Below are positions 33,005 to 42,588 of a stretch of DNA of 64,000 nt, piece by piece. How positions within the stretch are numbered: the stretch's first letter is position 1; every line of letters starts with the position of its first letter. Origin of the DNA: Waterburya sp964393695 (GTDB taxonomy: Bacteria; Cyanobacteriota; Cyanobacteriia; Cyanobacteriales; Xenococcaceae). The notes under the pieces were generated by a model, which worked only from the letters and a program-made list of their open reading frames with translations, was not told the DNA's origin and did not search any database. A program made the translations under genes and the position numbers. The DNA lies in NCBI GenBank assembly GCA_964393695.1, contig CAYMWC010000001.1:19937-83936 (forward strand), given 5' to 3'.

Positions 33005-35722
33005 TCAACAGGATTTAGTAGAATATCTGGCTTTGACATATTCTTGAGCAGCAGTAAAATCCTTAATTTTGTCATCCACAGTAGCAGCTAAAACATCATC
33101 TAAAATTTGTTTATATAAAGGCCCTGGAGAAAAACCCATATCTTTGAGATTATTACCATCTAATAACGGCTTGACTTGAGATAATTTAGTTAGATATTGC
33201 CAAACTAAACGGCGAATATTTTTCTGGCTTCTAGCAGCAAACAAAATTAAACCTAAAGGTTTATAAACGTGTAATAGCTGATAAATTTGACTGGGAAAAT
33301 TACACCTAGCCAACTTGTCAATAACTTCTGTTTCTAAGATTTCTAGTTGTTGGATTCTTTGCAGACTATCTTTAGGCAACTGAAGATTATTAGCTACTTC
33401 AATCCTGTCTGTAGTTTTTAAATGAGCAATTAAAACTTCTAACCTAATTAACCAATGTTGTGACTGAGATTGAGGTTCAAGACAAGACAACCATTTAGAG
33501 ACATAGCTTAGTTGCCATTCTAGGGCAGGAGTCAAGATTAAATCTTGATGCAAACAACTTAAAGCATTTAATTTAGCGAGTAATTTTAAGGCAGACTGCC
33601 AATAAGAAGCTTGTAATATATATTTCAATTCTGCCCGTAATCTAGTGGTTAAAGCAGGAGCTTGGCGATCGCTAATTCGCAACTGTTCATAGACTCCACT
33701 TTTAATTGCATAGTGGATATATTCTTCGGTTTGGGGTTCAATGATAAAACCTAAACGAACGGCAAATCTAACTGCCCGATAAATGCGAGTCGGATCTTCA
33801 ATAAAGCTGTTGGCATGAAGTACACGAATCTGACGAGAATATAAATCTACTAAACCGCCAAAAAAGTCTAATAAATCGCCTTTACGAGAAAATTCACCCT
33901 TTTTAGGGAGAGTTAAACGCACTGCCAGGGCATTGATGGTAAAATCTCGACGATATAAATCCTGACGAATTGAACTAGCTTCTACTTGGGGGTTGGCTGC
34001 GGGATAGGGATAAAATTCGGTACGGGCAGTAGCAATATCAATTAAAAGATTTCCCAGCACAGGATCTTGATGCCAAGATAAGGCTGCCGTTTGAAACTCC
34101 CCATGAATTGAAAGGTTGACTTCAGGATACATAGCTTGAATGGTTTCAGCCAGTTCAACTCCTGCTCTTTCATCATTAGAACGATGGTAGCCATCAACCA
34201 CTAAGTCTATATCTTGTAAAAGCAAAGGTTCATTATTATCATTGAGCAAGACATCTCTAACTCCCCCTCCCACTAAATAAAGATTCCACCCCCTTTGCTG
34301 GGCTGCTTGGGTGACTTCTTGTAGCAATTGCCAAATAGCAGGTTCTAAGCGGTTTTGCAGTGTGGGCAGTAGATGAGAAGTTAAGGTAATTTTGGCAGCA
34401 GTATCTTGAGACTCATGACGCTGATCGTGTAACTGACGTAGAACATCTGTACGAGTTACAATGCCAATTAATTCCCCTGCTTCCAAAACAGGTAATCTCC
34501 CAACATCGTAAGTCACCATCAAAGATTCGATTGCAGGTAAAGGTGTATCAGGGGTAATAGTTTTAAGATTGCGACTCATATAGCCTTTAACAGGAGCATG
34601 ATCAAAACCATGATGCAAAGCTAAATCTAGATCGCGACGAGAGATAATCCCCACCAAGCGATCGCTCTCGTCAACTACTGATAGTCCTGAATGACCATAG
34701 CGAAATAAGATTCTTTGTGCCTGTTCAATGCTGGTATCGGGGCGAATCGTCCTCACAGGCGAAGACATTAAATCTCTGGCGGTGGGAGGATGGGGAATTT
34801 GTGATTCTAGCTCGATTAATAACTCTTGAAATAGTTGTTCTGGTACGTCTGTTTGAATGGACATCGAAGCTGCTTGCGCATGGCCACCACCACCAAAGGG
34901 ACTAAAAAGCTGATTGAGATTGGTTTCTGTTAGACGCGATCGCCCAATGACTATTAATTTCTGACTTTGGCTTTTTTGATACCTATGACCTAATAACAAC
35001 ACATCACTTTCTGTCAGATCGATTAACCTCGCTGCCAAAGCCGATAAACCAGCGACAAATTTATCCGTTTGCAATAACACTGAGGCTACTATAGAACCCT
35101 GGACTGTAGTTCGTTGTAAATTATCTAAGGCTTCCTTTAGTAAATCCTGCAATTGGGTAGATAAACCTGGTTCAACATATTCAGAAATAATCGAGACATT
35201 TGCCCCCATTTCCATCAACCAGGCGATCGCTTTAGCATCACGGGGAGTAGTTTTATCAAAAGTCAACGAACCAGTATCAACATGAATACCCAAGGCCATT
35301 GCTGTCGCTTCAGAAGTGGTTAAAGTAATATTCTGCTGCTGTAATAATTCGACGATGTAGGTAGTAATTGCCCCTACTGCTTCTATATAAATCTCAGTTA
35401 CAGGAATATCAGACTCAAAATCGACGTGGTGATCGTAAACTTCAATACGTTCAAGCTGAGGCAAATTGAACCATTCTGCTGCTTGTCCCAGGCGATCGCT
35501 TTTTTGGGTATCGACTATATAAATAGAAGTCAGCACTTCAGGCTTAATACTCCGCATTTCCGCCAAATCAAACTCGTCTCGATATAGTGCTAAGAAATTC
35601 TTTACCGTTGGATGCGCGCCACCAGTTAAGACAATTTTTGCCCCTGATTTCAACCGAGACAAACCAATTGCCGCTCCTAAAGCGTCAAAGTCTACAGTTT
35701 GATGACACAAAATTACATCCAT
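33005..35722 (-). CDS. DHH-CBS-CBS-tRNA nucleotidyltransferase fusion (A-adding type)
   Basis: A 905-residue multidomain protein. Residues 1-170 are a DHH phosphoesterase (CHQTVDFDALGAAIGL, DHH at about 97), followed to 300 by DHHA1 (FGGGGHAQAAS). Two CBS domains (about 315-430, ARDLMSSPVRTIRPDTSIEQA and YMSRNLKTITPDTPLPAI) come next. The last part from about 455 is a polymerase-beta-type tRNA nucleotidyltransferase (YLVGGGVRDVLL, DIDLVVDG, RDFTINALAV, EDPTRIYRAVRFAVRLGF). It likely adds A or CCA to tRNA 3' ends, with nucleotide sensing by CBS and nano-RNA or cyclic-dinucleotide hydrolysis by DHH. Fusions of this order are known in cyanobacteria and in Aquifex-like A-adding enzymes. Confidence 0.9.
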   Translation of the reverse strand: MDVILCHQTVDFDALGAAIGLSRLKSGAKIVLTGGAHPTVKNFLALYRDEFDLAEMRSIKPEVLTSIYIVDTQKSDRLGQAAEWFNLPQLERIEVYDHHVDFESDIPVTEIYIEAVGAITTYIVELLQQQNITLTTSEATAMALGIHVDTGSLTFDKTTPRDAKAIAWLMEMGANVSIISEYVEPGLSTQLQDLLKEALDNLQRTTVQGSIVASVLLQTDKFVAGLSALAARLIDLTESDVLLLGHRYQKSQSQKLIVIGRSRLTETNLNQLFSPFGGGGHAQAASMSIQTDVPEQLFQELLIELESQIPHPPTARDLMSSPVRTIRPDTSIEQAQRILFRYGHSGLSVVDESDRLVGIISRRDLDLALHHGFDHAPVKGYMSRNLKTITPDTPLPAIESLMVTYDVGRLPVLEAGELIGIVTRTDVLRQLHDQRHESQDTAAKITLTSHLLPTLQNRLEPAIWQLLQEVTQAAQQRGWNLYLVGGGVRDVLLNDNNEPLLLQDIDLVVDGYHRSNDERAGVELAETIQAMYPEVNLSIHGEFQTAALSWHQDPVLGNLLIDIATARTEFYPYPAANPQVEASSIRQDLYRRDFTINALAVRLTLPKKGEFSRKGDLLDFFGGLVDLYSRQIRVLHANSFIEDPTRIYRAVRFAVRLGFIIEPQTEEYIHYAIKSGVYEQLRISDRQAPALTTRLRAELKYILQASYWQSALKLLAKLNALSCLHQDLILTPALEWQLSYVSKWLSCLEPQSQSQHWLIRLEVLIAHLKTTDRIEVANNLQLPKDSLQRIQQLEILETEVIDKLARCNFPSQIYQLLHVYKPLGLILFAARSQKNIRRLVWQYLTKLSQVKPLLDGNNLKDMGFSPGPLYKQILDDVLAATVDDKIKDFTAAQEYVKARYSTKSC

Positions 35723-35966
35723 TTTTGACGTTGGTTATTTTAATGTATAAACCGATAATATTACTGTTCGTAGCTTTTAGCTTTTAGCTTTTAATGGACT
35801 TCTTTCCTTAAATTACAAAAGTATCAATTGACTGTCATACTTATTCAGCAACGTCATAACTGACTAAAATTATAAATATTGATAATCTGCTGACTTATCG
35901 GGTCTGTTTTCTAATAATATTTTCTTGATTAGCAAAAATATTAAAGATACAGAGATACAGAGCCAA

Positions 35967-36476
35967 ATGAAACTCAATATTAAATATTTACTACCGTCGC
36001 TTGTCAACAATCTGGCTATTTTGATTATTGCCTTAATTGCTACAGTTTCTTTTTGGGTTATGCCTGTTTGGAGTGCCGATTATAATAAACAGGTATTAAC
36101 CGATGCCGATTTTTCCCATCAAGATTTAACCGATGCCAGTTTCGATCATAGCAATTTACGAGGCAGTAACCTAAGTTTTGTTAAGGCATCAGGAGTACGT
36201 TTTTTTGGAGCTAATTTATCTAGAGCTAATTTAGAAGGCGCAGATCTCCGCAATGCCAGTTTAGAATCAACTCGTCTGACTAACGCTAACTTGACTAATG
36301 CCAACTTGGAAGGAGCATATTTAACTAATGCTATGTTGCAGGAGGCTACGATTACTGGCGCAGATTTTACAGGGGTATTGCTTAGTCCTACGACTGAAAG
36401 ACAGTTATGTGAGCGAGCCAGTGGTACTAACCCCACCACAGGCAGAAATACTAAAGATACTTTATTTTGTCCTTAA
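35967..36476 (+). CDS. Exported pentapeptide-repeat protein
   Basis: A 169-residue protein. The start ATG at 35967 gives a basic N-terminus, then one hydrophobic signal segment (LAILIIALIATVSFWVMPVWSA) ending at A-D. The mature part is a right-handed beta-helix of about 16 pentapeptides (A[DN]Lxx, e.g. LSRANLEGADLRNASLEST, LTNANLTNANLEGAYL) and a C-terminal cap with two cysteines near LCERASG and LFCP that may form a disulfide. Such lumenal pentapeptide proteins (TL15/TL17-like) are found in thylakoids. An upstream TTG at 35925 is possible but poorly supported. Confidence 0.85.
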   Translation: MKLNIKYLLPSLVNNLAILIIALIATVSFWVMPVWSADYNKQVLTDADFSHQDLTDASFDHSNLRGSNLSFVKASGVRFFGANLSRANLEGADLRNASLESTRLTNANLTNANLEGAYLTNAMLQEATITGADFTGVLLSPTTERQLCERASGTNPTTGRNTKDTLFCP

Positions 36477-36551
36477 TTATTAATAATTACTGACTATTAA
36501 CTACTATTTTTCGAGGAAATGTCAAAATTTATGTTGTTTAGCAGTTTTTTG

Positions 36552-36585
36552 TATAATTAACGGTTAGAGATGAGTTCTGAGGAGG
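36552..36585 (+). promoter_or_regulatory. Promoter -10 and strong RBS of the DUF433 operon
   Basis: TATAAT at 36552-36557 is a perfect -10 box about 35 bases before the start codon. GAGGAGG at about 36579-36585 forms a near-perfect ribosome-binding site 7 bases before ATG. A -35 element is not clear (TTTATG at 18 bp). Confidence 0.6.
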
Positions 36586-36592
36586 CAAGGGA

Positions 36593-36979
36593 ATGACTCG
36601 GAGATCAAATGGGCAAACCGCAATTATCCTTACAGAACGTGGACTGACGATTGCAGGGACACGCATCACCCTCTACGATGTAATGGATTATGTGACCGCC
36701 CAATATCCATCAAAGTTTATTCGTGGTCTGTTCAATCTAACCGACGAGCAAATTGGTGCTGCCCTTGATTATATTGAGACAAATCGCGCTGAAGTTGAAG
36801 CTGAGTATCAAATTGTATTGAAAGAAGCTGAGGAACTTCGACAGTATTACGAAGAACGAAATCGAGATCTTATTGCTAGACTGGCAACCAAGCCACCTAG
36901 AGCAGGTATGGAAGTTGCTTGGGAAAAGCTACAAGCGCAAAAAGCCAAACATAAAGCACAATTTACGTCCCATACATGA
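36593..36979 (+). CDS. DUF433 antitoxin
   Basis: A 128-residue protein. The N-terminal 60 residues carry the DUF433 pattern (LTERGLTIAGTRITLYDVMDYV, FNLTDEQIGAALDYI), a MerR-like winged helix that represses its own promoter in DUF433/PIN-type toxin-antitoxin pairs. A helical C-terminal part (RAEVEAEYQIVLKEAEELRQYYEERN) probably wraps the toxin. Its stop overlaps the start of the next gene (ATGA, 36976-36979), typical of antitoxin-toxin order. RBS and -10 box upstream are strong. Confidence 0.85.
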   Translation: MTRRSNGQTAIILTERGLTIAGTRITLYDVMDYVTAQYPSKFIRGLFNLTDEQIGAALDYIETNRAEVEAEYQIVLKEAEELRQYYEERNRDLIARLATKPPRAGMEVAWEKLQAQKAKHKAQFTSHT

Positions 36980-37353
36980 TTTTCTTGGTCGATCACAATC
37001 TTGAGGGACATTCTCTGCTTTTAGCGGGTAATATCGCTAGCTTAGGCTGGCTGGATTTATTACCAATTCGCTTTGTTATATTTGAAGAGATTGAATTAGC
37101 TGTTACTAGCAATGATAGAGTAGTTTGGCGGTTTGCTCAGGCAAATAAAATGATTTTGCTCACAGCAAATCGCAGTATGAGAGGAAAAAATTCGCTAGAG
37201 CAAGTGATGCGTGAAGAAAATACTTCTAATTCACTACCTGTTATTACAATTGGGGTAGATAAGGGTTCAACTTTGAATGGTGAAGAAAGACAATCTTTGA
37301 TTGATTATATTAACGCGAAAGTAGTATTAATTAGAGATATAGCGGAATCATGA
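36976..37353 (+). CDS. DUF5615/Mut7-C-like PIN-fold toxin
   Basis: A 125-residue protein with the N-terminal Asp of PIN-like nucleases (FLVDHNLEG), a second acidic site around EIELAVTSNDRVVWRFA and a C-terminal region with LTANRSMRG. This matches the toxin partner usual for DUF433 antitoxins. As a PIN-like RNase it should cut RNA with Mg2+ in the cytosol. Four-base overlap with the DUF433 gene argues for one operon. Length agrees with the family. Activity is predicted from fold only, and the typical second Asp is in a slightly different context. Confidence 0.75.
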   Translation: MIFLVDHNLEGHSLLLAGNIASLGWLDLLPIRFVIFEEIELAVTSNDRVVWRFAQANKMILLTANRSMRGKNSLEQVMREENTSNSLPVITIGVDKGSTLNGEERQSLIDYINAKVVLIRDIAES

Positions 37354-37485
37354 AGATATTTTACGGATAGTGGTCAAAAACCAAGAGCCAAGAGCTTAAA
37401 TTATTCATAAGTTTGGCAATAATGTCACAATAGAAGTAATTAAGTAAGATCATTGTGACCTGGAGTCCAATTTATAGAACCACTT

Positions 37486-40401
37486 GTGAATCTAATCGCT
37501 TCTACTTCTGAGTTAAATCCGCAAGCATTATTTCCTTTTGAACTAGACAAATTTCAGCAAAAGGCGATCGCAGCCCTCGCAGCAGGAAAATCTGTAGTTA
37601 TTTGCGCTCCTACAGGCTCAGGCAAAACTGTAATTGGTGAATACGCTATTTATCGCGCCCTTGATCATGGTAAGCGAGTTTTTTATACCACACCCCTCAA
37701 AGCTCTTTCTAACCAAAAATTTCGAGATTTTCAGGAACAATTTGGAGCAGACGATCCCCATAAAATCGGCTTGTTGACGGGAGATATTATTATCAATCCC
37801 AATGCTGCGGTAGTGGTAATGACCACAGAAATTTTCCGCAATATGCTCTACGAGACTCCCATTGGACAGTTAGGAACAACTCTAGAAAATGTAGAAGCAG
37901 TAGTTTTAGATGAGTGTCACTATATTAGCGATCGCTTTCGGGGGACAGTCTGGGAAGAATCGATTATTTATTGCCCTCCACAGATCCAGTTAGTTGCCCT
38001 CTCAGCTACTATTGGTAATCCTCAAGAGTTAACGGATTGGATTACTCAGGTTCGTAATTCTCATGGAGTTCGGCAACAAAAATATGTGTGCGAATTAATT
38101 AACTCTAATTTTCGTCCTGTACCTCTAAGATATTACTTTTGCGATCGCCGAGGAATTCACCGACTCTTGAATCAAAACGGCACTCAGATTAATCCACAAC
38201 TCAAAGTTACCCGTCAAGGACAAAAACCAAAACGGCTTAAAGTAAAAGACTGTCCCAAAATCTATCAAGTGGTGCAGGAACTTCAGGCAAAAGATATGTT
38301 ACCTGCCATTTATATTATTTTTAGTCGTCGTGGTTGCGATCAAGCGGTAGATACTTTAGATGGTTTAGATCTAGTTACTCCCGAAGAAGGACAGGAAATT
38401 GAAAATATTTTGCTTTATTTCTTCTTAGCCAAGAATCTAGAATTGCAAACGGCATTATTACAAAATTTTGCTGAGTCTAATGAGGAATTAACTGCTTTAT
38501 TGCGAGATTATTTAGCAGCTAACGAGCAAGCAGAAGTTAGATTAGCTCAATATCTTACTGCTGATCCCAATCAAAAATATTTACTCTGGCAGTTTTTGTG
38601 TAACAATTCTCAAATTGCGAGAATCGAGCAAATTGAACCACTGATGCGGGGAATCGCTTCTCACCACGCAGGACTATTACCAGCCTGGAAAGAACTAGTC
38701 GAAAGACTATTTGAACTGGGATTAGTTAAAGTTGTCTTTGCTACTGCCACTTTAGCTGCTGGGATCAATATGCCTGCTCGTACGACAGTTATGTCTGCTC
38801 TGTCTAAACGCACTGATGGCGGACATAGTATGCTTAGTCCTTCAGAGTTTTTGCAGATATCAGGCAGGGCTGGCAGAAGAGGCAAAGATCAAGTCGGTCA
38901 TGTAGTGACGGTGCAAACTCCCTTTGAGGGAGCAAAAGAAGCAGCATTTTTAGCGACTTCCGAGGCTGAACCTCTAAGAAGTTGGTTTACGCCCTCCTAT
39001 GGTATGGTCTTAAATTTACTGCAAAAATATAACCTGCCTGAAGTCAAAGAACTACTAGAAAGAAGTTTTGCCGAATATCTCTCCCAAAAAAGACTAGCTC
39101 CCGAACAAATGGCGATCGCTGAAATCACCACCGAGTTAGCGAAATTAGATGTTGCTTTAGCTGCGATTTCCCCTGGACAACTGGCTAGTTATCTAAAATT
39201 ACGGGAGCGGGCAAAAGAAGAACAGCGATTATTAGACATCTTGCAACAACAAGCTGAAGCTACTCATAAAAGTCAAATTAAACCGTTAATTTACCAAGTT
39301 TATCCTGGCAGAATTATCGGTCTAAAGGGCAAGCATATTCGGGTTAATTCGCCTCTGGCAGCCGTATTAGTAGCTAAACTACCAGGTTCGGGTAAAGCTC
39401 CGAATTTGCTATGCTTAGGGGTAGATAATTATTGGTATATTGCAGCCCATGGCGATGTCACAGAAATCAACGAGGGAACTTTAACCCCAGCCGAAATAGC
39501 AGCAATTCCCCAACCATCTTTGGATAATCTGCAATTAGGTAAATGGGTCGCAGGGGATGAACTTACAGCGATCGCAACTAAGCAAATTACGAATTATCTA
39601 ATTCCCACTCCACCTGCACCTGAAGTCCTCGCTCAACAACAACAATTAGAGCAAATCCAACAGCAGATCGAAGCACATCCTGTTCAACAAATAGATAATC
39701 TCAATCGTTTACTAAAAAAACATAGTAAGCGGATACAGCTACGGGAAAAACTCTACACAACTCAAATTAAATATCAAAAACAAAAATTAAATCAATCTTA
39801 CTATTGGGAAGAATTTCTGAGTTTAATTGCTGTTTTACAAGAATTTGCTGCTTTAGAAGAATACACTCCCACCTTCTTAGGACAAGCTGCTGCGACTATT
39901 CGGGGCGATAATGAACTTTGGTTAGCTTTAGTCTTTGTTTCGGGAGAACTAGAACATTTAGAACCTCATCACCTAGCAGCCACCATTACTGCCTTAATTA
40001 CCGAAACTCCCCGTGCTGATGTTTGGTGTGACTTTGCCCCACCCAAAGAAGTATTAGAAGCTTTAGGGGTCAAAAAACGCGATTCTGATCCCGCAGACGA
40101 CACTGCTGCTTCACCGTTACGGGAGATCCGTACTCGTCTATTTCAGGCACAACGCCGTCATGGAGTTGGTTTACCTGTTTGGCGAGAATATGAATTAGTG
40201 GGATTATCTGAACAGTGGGCATTAGGGATGGACTGGAACGAATTGTGTGAAAGTGTGAGTTTGGCAGAAGGAGATATTGTCAGAATGTTGCGCCGTACTG
40301 TTGATGTTCTCTCTCAAATCCCTCAAATCCCTAATATTTCTGCAACTTTATCCAATAATGCCAAGGAAGCTACGGCGATGATGAAACGTTTTCCGATTTA
40401 G
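37486..40401 (+). CDS. Ski2-like DExH RNA helicase with DSHCT domain
   Basis: A 971-residue helicase. RecA-like domain 1 has FQQKAIAALAAGKSVVICAPTGSGKTV (Walker A), DECH and SATIG; domain 2 has IYIIFSRRGCDQAV, FATATLAAGINMPAR and the final QISGRAGRRG arginine-finger motif. Residues about 560-800 hold an unstructured insertion plus arch-like part, and the C-terminus (YTPTFLGQAAATIRG, LSEQWALGMDWNELCESV) is a DSHCT domain. It is the cyanobacterial relative of Ski2/Mtr4 and of chloroplast ISE2, so a role in RNA turnover or rRNA processing is likely. The start is GTG at 37486. Confidence 0.93.
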   Translation: MNLIASTSELNPQALFPFELDKFQQKAIAALAAGKSVVICAPTGSGKTVIGEYAIYRALDHGKRVFYTTPLKALSNQKFRDFQEQFGADDPHKIGLLTGDIIINPNAAVVVMTTEIFRNMLYETPIGQLGTTLENVEAVVLDECHYISDRFRGTVWEESIIYCPPQIQLVALSATIGNPQELTDWITQVRNSHGVRQQKYVCELINSNFRPVPLRYYFCDRRGIHRLLNQNGTQINPQLKVTRQGQKPKRLKVKDCPKIYQVVQELQAKDMLPAIYIIFSRRGCDQAVDTLDGLDLVTPEEGQEIENILLYFFLAKNLELQTALLQNFAESNEELTALLRDYLAANEQAEVRLAQYLTADPNQKYLLWQFLCNNSQIARIEQIEPLMRGIASHHAGLLPAWKELVERLFELGLVKVVFATATLAAGINMPARTTVMSALSKRTDGGHSMLSPSEFLQISGRAGRRGKDQVGHVVTVQTPFEGAKEAAFLATSEAEPLRSWFTPSYGMVLNLLQKYNLPEVKELLERSFAEYLSQKRLAPEQMAIAEITTELAKLDVALAAISPGQLASYLKLRERAKEEQRLLDILQQQAEATHKSQIKPLIYQVYPGRIIGLKGKHIRVNSPLAAVLVAKLPGSGKAPNLLCLGVDNYWYIAAHGDVTEINEGTLTPAEIAAIPQPSLDNLQLGKWVAGDELTAIATKQITNYLIPTPPAPEVLAQQQQLEQIQQQIEAHPVQQIDNLNRLLKKHSKRIQLREKLYTTQIKYQKQKLNQSYYWEEFLSLIAVLQEFAALEEYTPTFLGQAAATIRGDNELWLALVFVSGELEHLEPHHLAATITALITETPRADVWCDFAPPKEVLEALGVKKRDSDPADDTAASPLREIRTRLFQAQRRHGVGLPVWREYELVGLSEQWALGMDWNELCESVSLAEGDIVRMLRRTVDVLSQIPQIPNISATLSNNAKEATAMMKRFPI

Positions 40402-40432
40402 TCTAGTAGACGTAGGCGTCATAACTGACGAT

Positions 40433-41299
40433 TTACGACTCAATCAAGTCAATCATAATTTGAGTTTTTAACTCGGCAGTTAAATTATCTCCTGGTCTTA
40501 TAGGGGTTACAGAGCCTTCTACAGCAGCAGCATAACTGGGTATCGCACTGGCAGATAGAGGAATATGGCGATCGCCGACTACTAAACCCAAGGTGGGATC
40601 ATAACCTCGCCAACCAGCCCCAGGTAAGTAAACTTCTACCCAAGCATGAAGATCTCTAGACTGTTGATCCATATCTCCCTCTTGATAGCCACTAACAAAT
40701 CTGGCTGCAATTCCCACTGCTCGACATACTTCCATAAACAGAACGACATAATCGCGACAAGAACCTTGTTTACGTCGCCAAGTTAACCCCGCAGGGTAAG
40801 GTTCACCTGTTTCTCTGATGATGTATTCACAATCTTGATAGATCTTTTGATTTAAAGCAAACAAAAAATCGAGAGTATTTCCCTGGGTAGTAAGAACTAA
40901 ATCTTGAGCTAATTCAAAAGTCGTAGCATCAGCAATCAAACTATAGGAACTAAGATATGGTTTTAGTTGTCTGAGTAAAGAACTAGGATAATCAAAAGGC
41001 AAACTAGTTGCCCAAGGTTCAAGTAGATAGGCAAAAGGATTAGTACAGCTAGTAATAACTGTAGTCACTGTCTGAATGCTTAACTGTGTCGTCGGTTCAA
41101 TAAACCATAACTTTGTTAAATTATTGCCATCTAAATCAACAAAATCCGAAATTTCTTGGGGTTGAGGTAAGACTGATAAAGAAAAATGTTGAATTTGGGT
41201 AAAGCGATCGCTCCGAGGGCGTAATCTAAGTAAATGAGGTTTGAGTAAGACTGTTTGATTGTAACTGTAAACCGTTTGATGACTGATTTGGTATTGCAC
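40433..41299 (-). CDS. Transglutaminase-like cysteine protease-fold protein
   Basis: A 288-residue cytosolic protein with the bacterial transglutaminase N-terminal strand region (YQISHQTVYSYNQTVLLKPHLLRLRPR) and the catalytic core RKQGSCRDYVVLFMEVCRAVGIAARFVSGYQ (Cys), LHAWVEVYLPGAGWRGYDPT (His, Asp). It ends the conserved operon ATP-grasp - alpha-E - transglutaminase, whose products are thought to make and trim a peptide-like compound. Its start overlaps the end of the alpha-E gene by about 74 bases; a later start is possible. Catalytic triad intact. Confidence 0.9.
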   Translation of the reverse strand: MQYQISHQTVYSYNQTVLLKPHLLRLRPRSDRFTQIQHFSLSVLPQPQEISDFVDLDGNNLTKLWFIEPTTQLSIQTVTTVITSCTNPFAYLLEPWATSLPFDYPSSLLRQLKPYLSSYSLIADATTFELAQDLVLTTQGNTLDFLFALNQKIYQDCEYIIRETGEPYPAGLTWRRKQGSCRDYVVLFMEVCRAVGIAARFVSGYQEGDMDQQSRDLHAWVEVYLPGAGWRGYDPTLGLVVGDRHIPLSASAIPSYAAAVEGSVTPIRPGDNLTAELKTQIMIDLIES

Positions 41300-42248
41300 A
41301 TTGAGAATCGCTCAGGGCGAAAAAAGCAGCATGAATTTCGTTCCCCACCTGATTTAAAGAGCTTTGCATTTGATCTAAAAACTCGTGTAAACCAGATTCA
41401 ATAATATCTTCAATCATTAGATAGCCTAACTGAGAGCATAGTCTACCCAAGGCTCTTTCTGCACCGTTACACCAATTTCCTGGGGGAGTTTGGGTAATCT
41501 CATGAAGACATTTTTCTGTTTGCCACAGACAAAAATGAATCGAACGGGGAAATTGACGATCTAAAATCAAAAACTTAGCAACGCTACTAGGGGTAATATG
41601 GTGCTGACATTTGCGATACATTTCATAAGCACTGGCAGATCTCAGTAGAGACATCCACTGAAGCCGATCTAAAGGCGTACCCACCCATTCCGCCGATGGT
41701 AGAAGTAAAAAATATTTAACATCCAAAATACGGGCAGTCTTATCAGCCCTCTCCAGCAACCTACCCATCTGTCCAAAGTGCCAACCTTCATTGTGGGACA
41801 TAGTAGCATTCATCACACCTGCAAAGCGATGACTTGCCATTTTTACTTGGCTAAAAAATTTCGGTAAGGTACTAAAAGACTTAGCAGCAGCAGCCTCTTG
41901 AATCATTAAGTAAAAAGAATTAACCTCTTCCCACATTTCCGAAGATATTACTTCCCGAATTGAACGAGCATTTTCTCTCGCTTTTTGTAAACAAGCAATA
42001 ATTGAGTTTTCATAGTCTGGATCAAAACTCAAAAACTGAATTACATTATCGCTATTTACTTGATCGTAGCGATTATTAAACTGTTGTAGATCTCCTGTCA
42101 CCGAAATCAAGGGTTTCCATTGGGGAGAAACTTCTGTGGGCAAATCCAACATCAAATTAAGATTGACATCAATAAAACGAGCGACATTTTCTGCCCGTTC
42201 AATATAACGATTTAACCAATAAATTGAATCAGCTACTCTACTCAGCAT
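41226..42248 (-). CDS. Alpha-E domain protein
   Basis: A 340-residue all-helical protein with the alpha-E signature (MLSRVADSIYWLNRYIERAENVARFIDVN, CLQKARENARSIREVISSEMWEEVN, GRLLERADKTARILDVKYFLLL). It always travels with a circularly permuted ATP-grasp enzyme and a transglutaminase in bacteria and is thought to take part in the same peptide-modifying pathway. Activity is unknown. In this window the operon is interrupted upstream by two small toxin/immunity-like genes (42310-42977), so its normal ATP-grasp partner begins 734 bp further upstream. Confidence 0.9.
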   Translation of the reverse strand: MLSRVADSIYWLNRYIERAENVARFIDVNLNLMLDLPTEVSPQWKPLISVTGDLQQFNNRYDQVNSDNVIQFLSFDPDYENSIIACLQKARENARSIREVISSEMWEEVNSFYLMIQEAAAAKSFSTLPKFFSQVKMASHRFAGVMNATMSHNEGWHFGQMGRLLERADKTARILDVKYFLLLPSAEWVGTPLDRLQWMSLLRSASAYEMYRKCQHHITPSSVAKFLILDRQFPRSIHFCLWQTEKCLHEITQTPPGNWCNGAERALGRLCSQLGYLMIEDIIESGLHEFLDQMQSSLNQVGNEIHAAFFALSDSQCAIPNQSSNGLQLQSNSLTQTSFT

Positions 42249-42309
42249 AAAGTATAAATAATTTCTTTTAAGTAAGATTAAACAATAAAGTCATAATAAT
42301 TTCTTTTGG

Positions 42310-42588
42310 TTAATTTTCAATTTCTACTAGTTTGCATTCATGTTTTTTGACAAATTCAGAAGTTAAATCAATAAAATCTTTTGTTGAAATTGCTCTATGA
42401 TTGAGAGGATGTTTTCTGTCTATAAGTAGTTCTCCTTCAATTTCAATTGTTTGATGTTTTTGGTTGTCAATTAATAACTGCACTTTACTATTTTTTAATA
42501 GCTCTTTCTTTCCCATTATTGAGCCAGCAAAAATAGTTTGTCCTGTTTGAAAATGAAATATATCAAAGATTTTCATCTCAAAACTCAT
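42310..42588 (-). CDS. Small immunity-like protein
   Basis: A 92-residue protein with a beta-rich pattern (IFHFQTGQTIFAGSIMG, VQLLIDNQKHQTIEIEGELLI) like a small OB or EF-Tu-domain-II barrel. It begins at the TAATG junction with the preceding gene, so the two are coupled, and follows it as an immunity protein would follow a toxin. I recognise no family and the immunity role is a guess from gene order. It disrupts the ATP-grasp - alpha-E operon together with its partner. Confidence 0.45.
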   Translation of the reverse strand: MSFEMKIFDIFHFQTGQTIFAGSIMGKKELLKNSKVQLLIDNQKHQTIEIEGELLIDRKHPLNHRAISTKDFIDLTSEFVKKHECKLVEIEN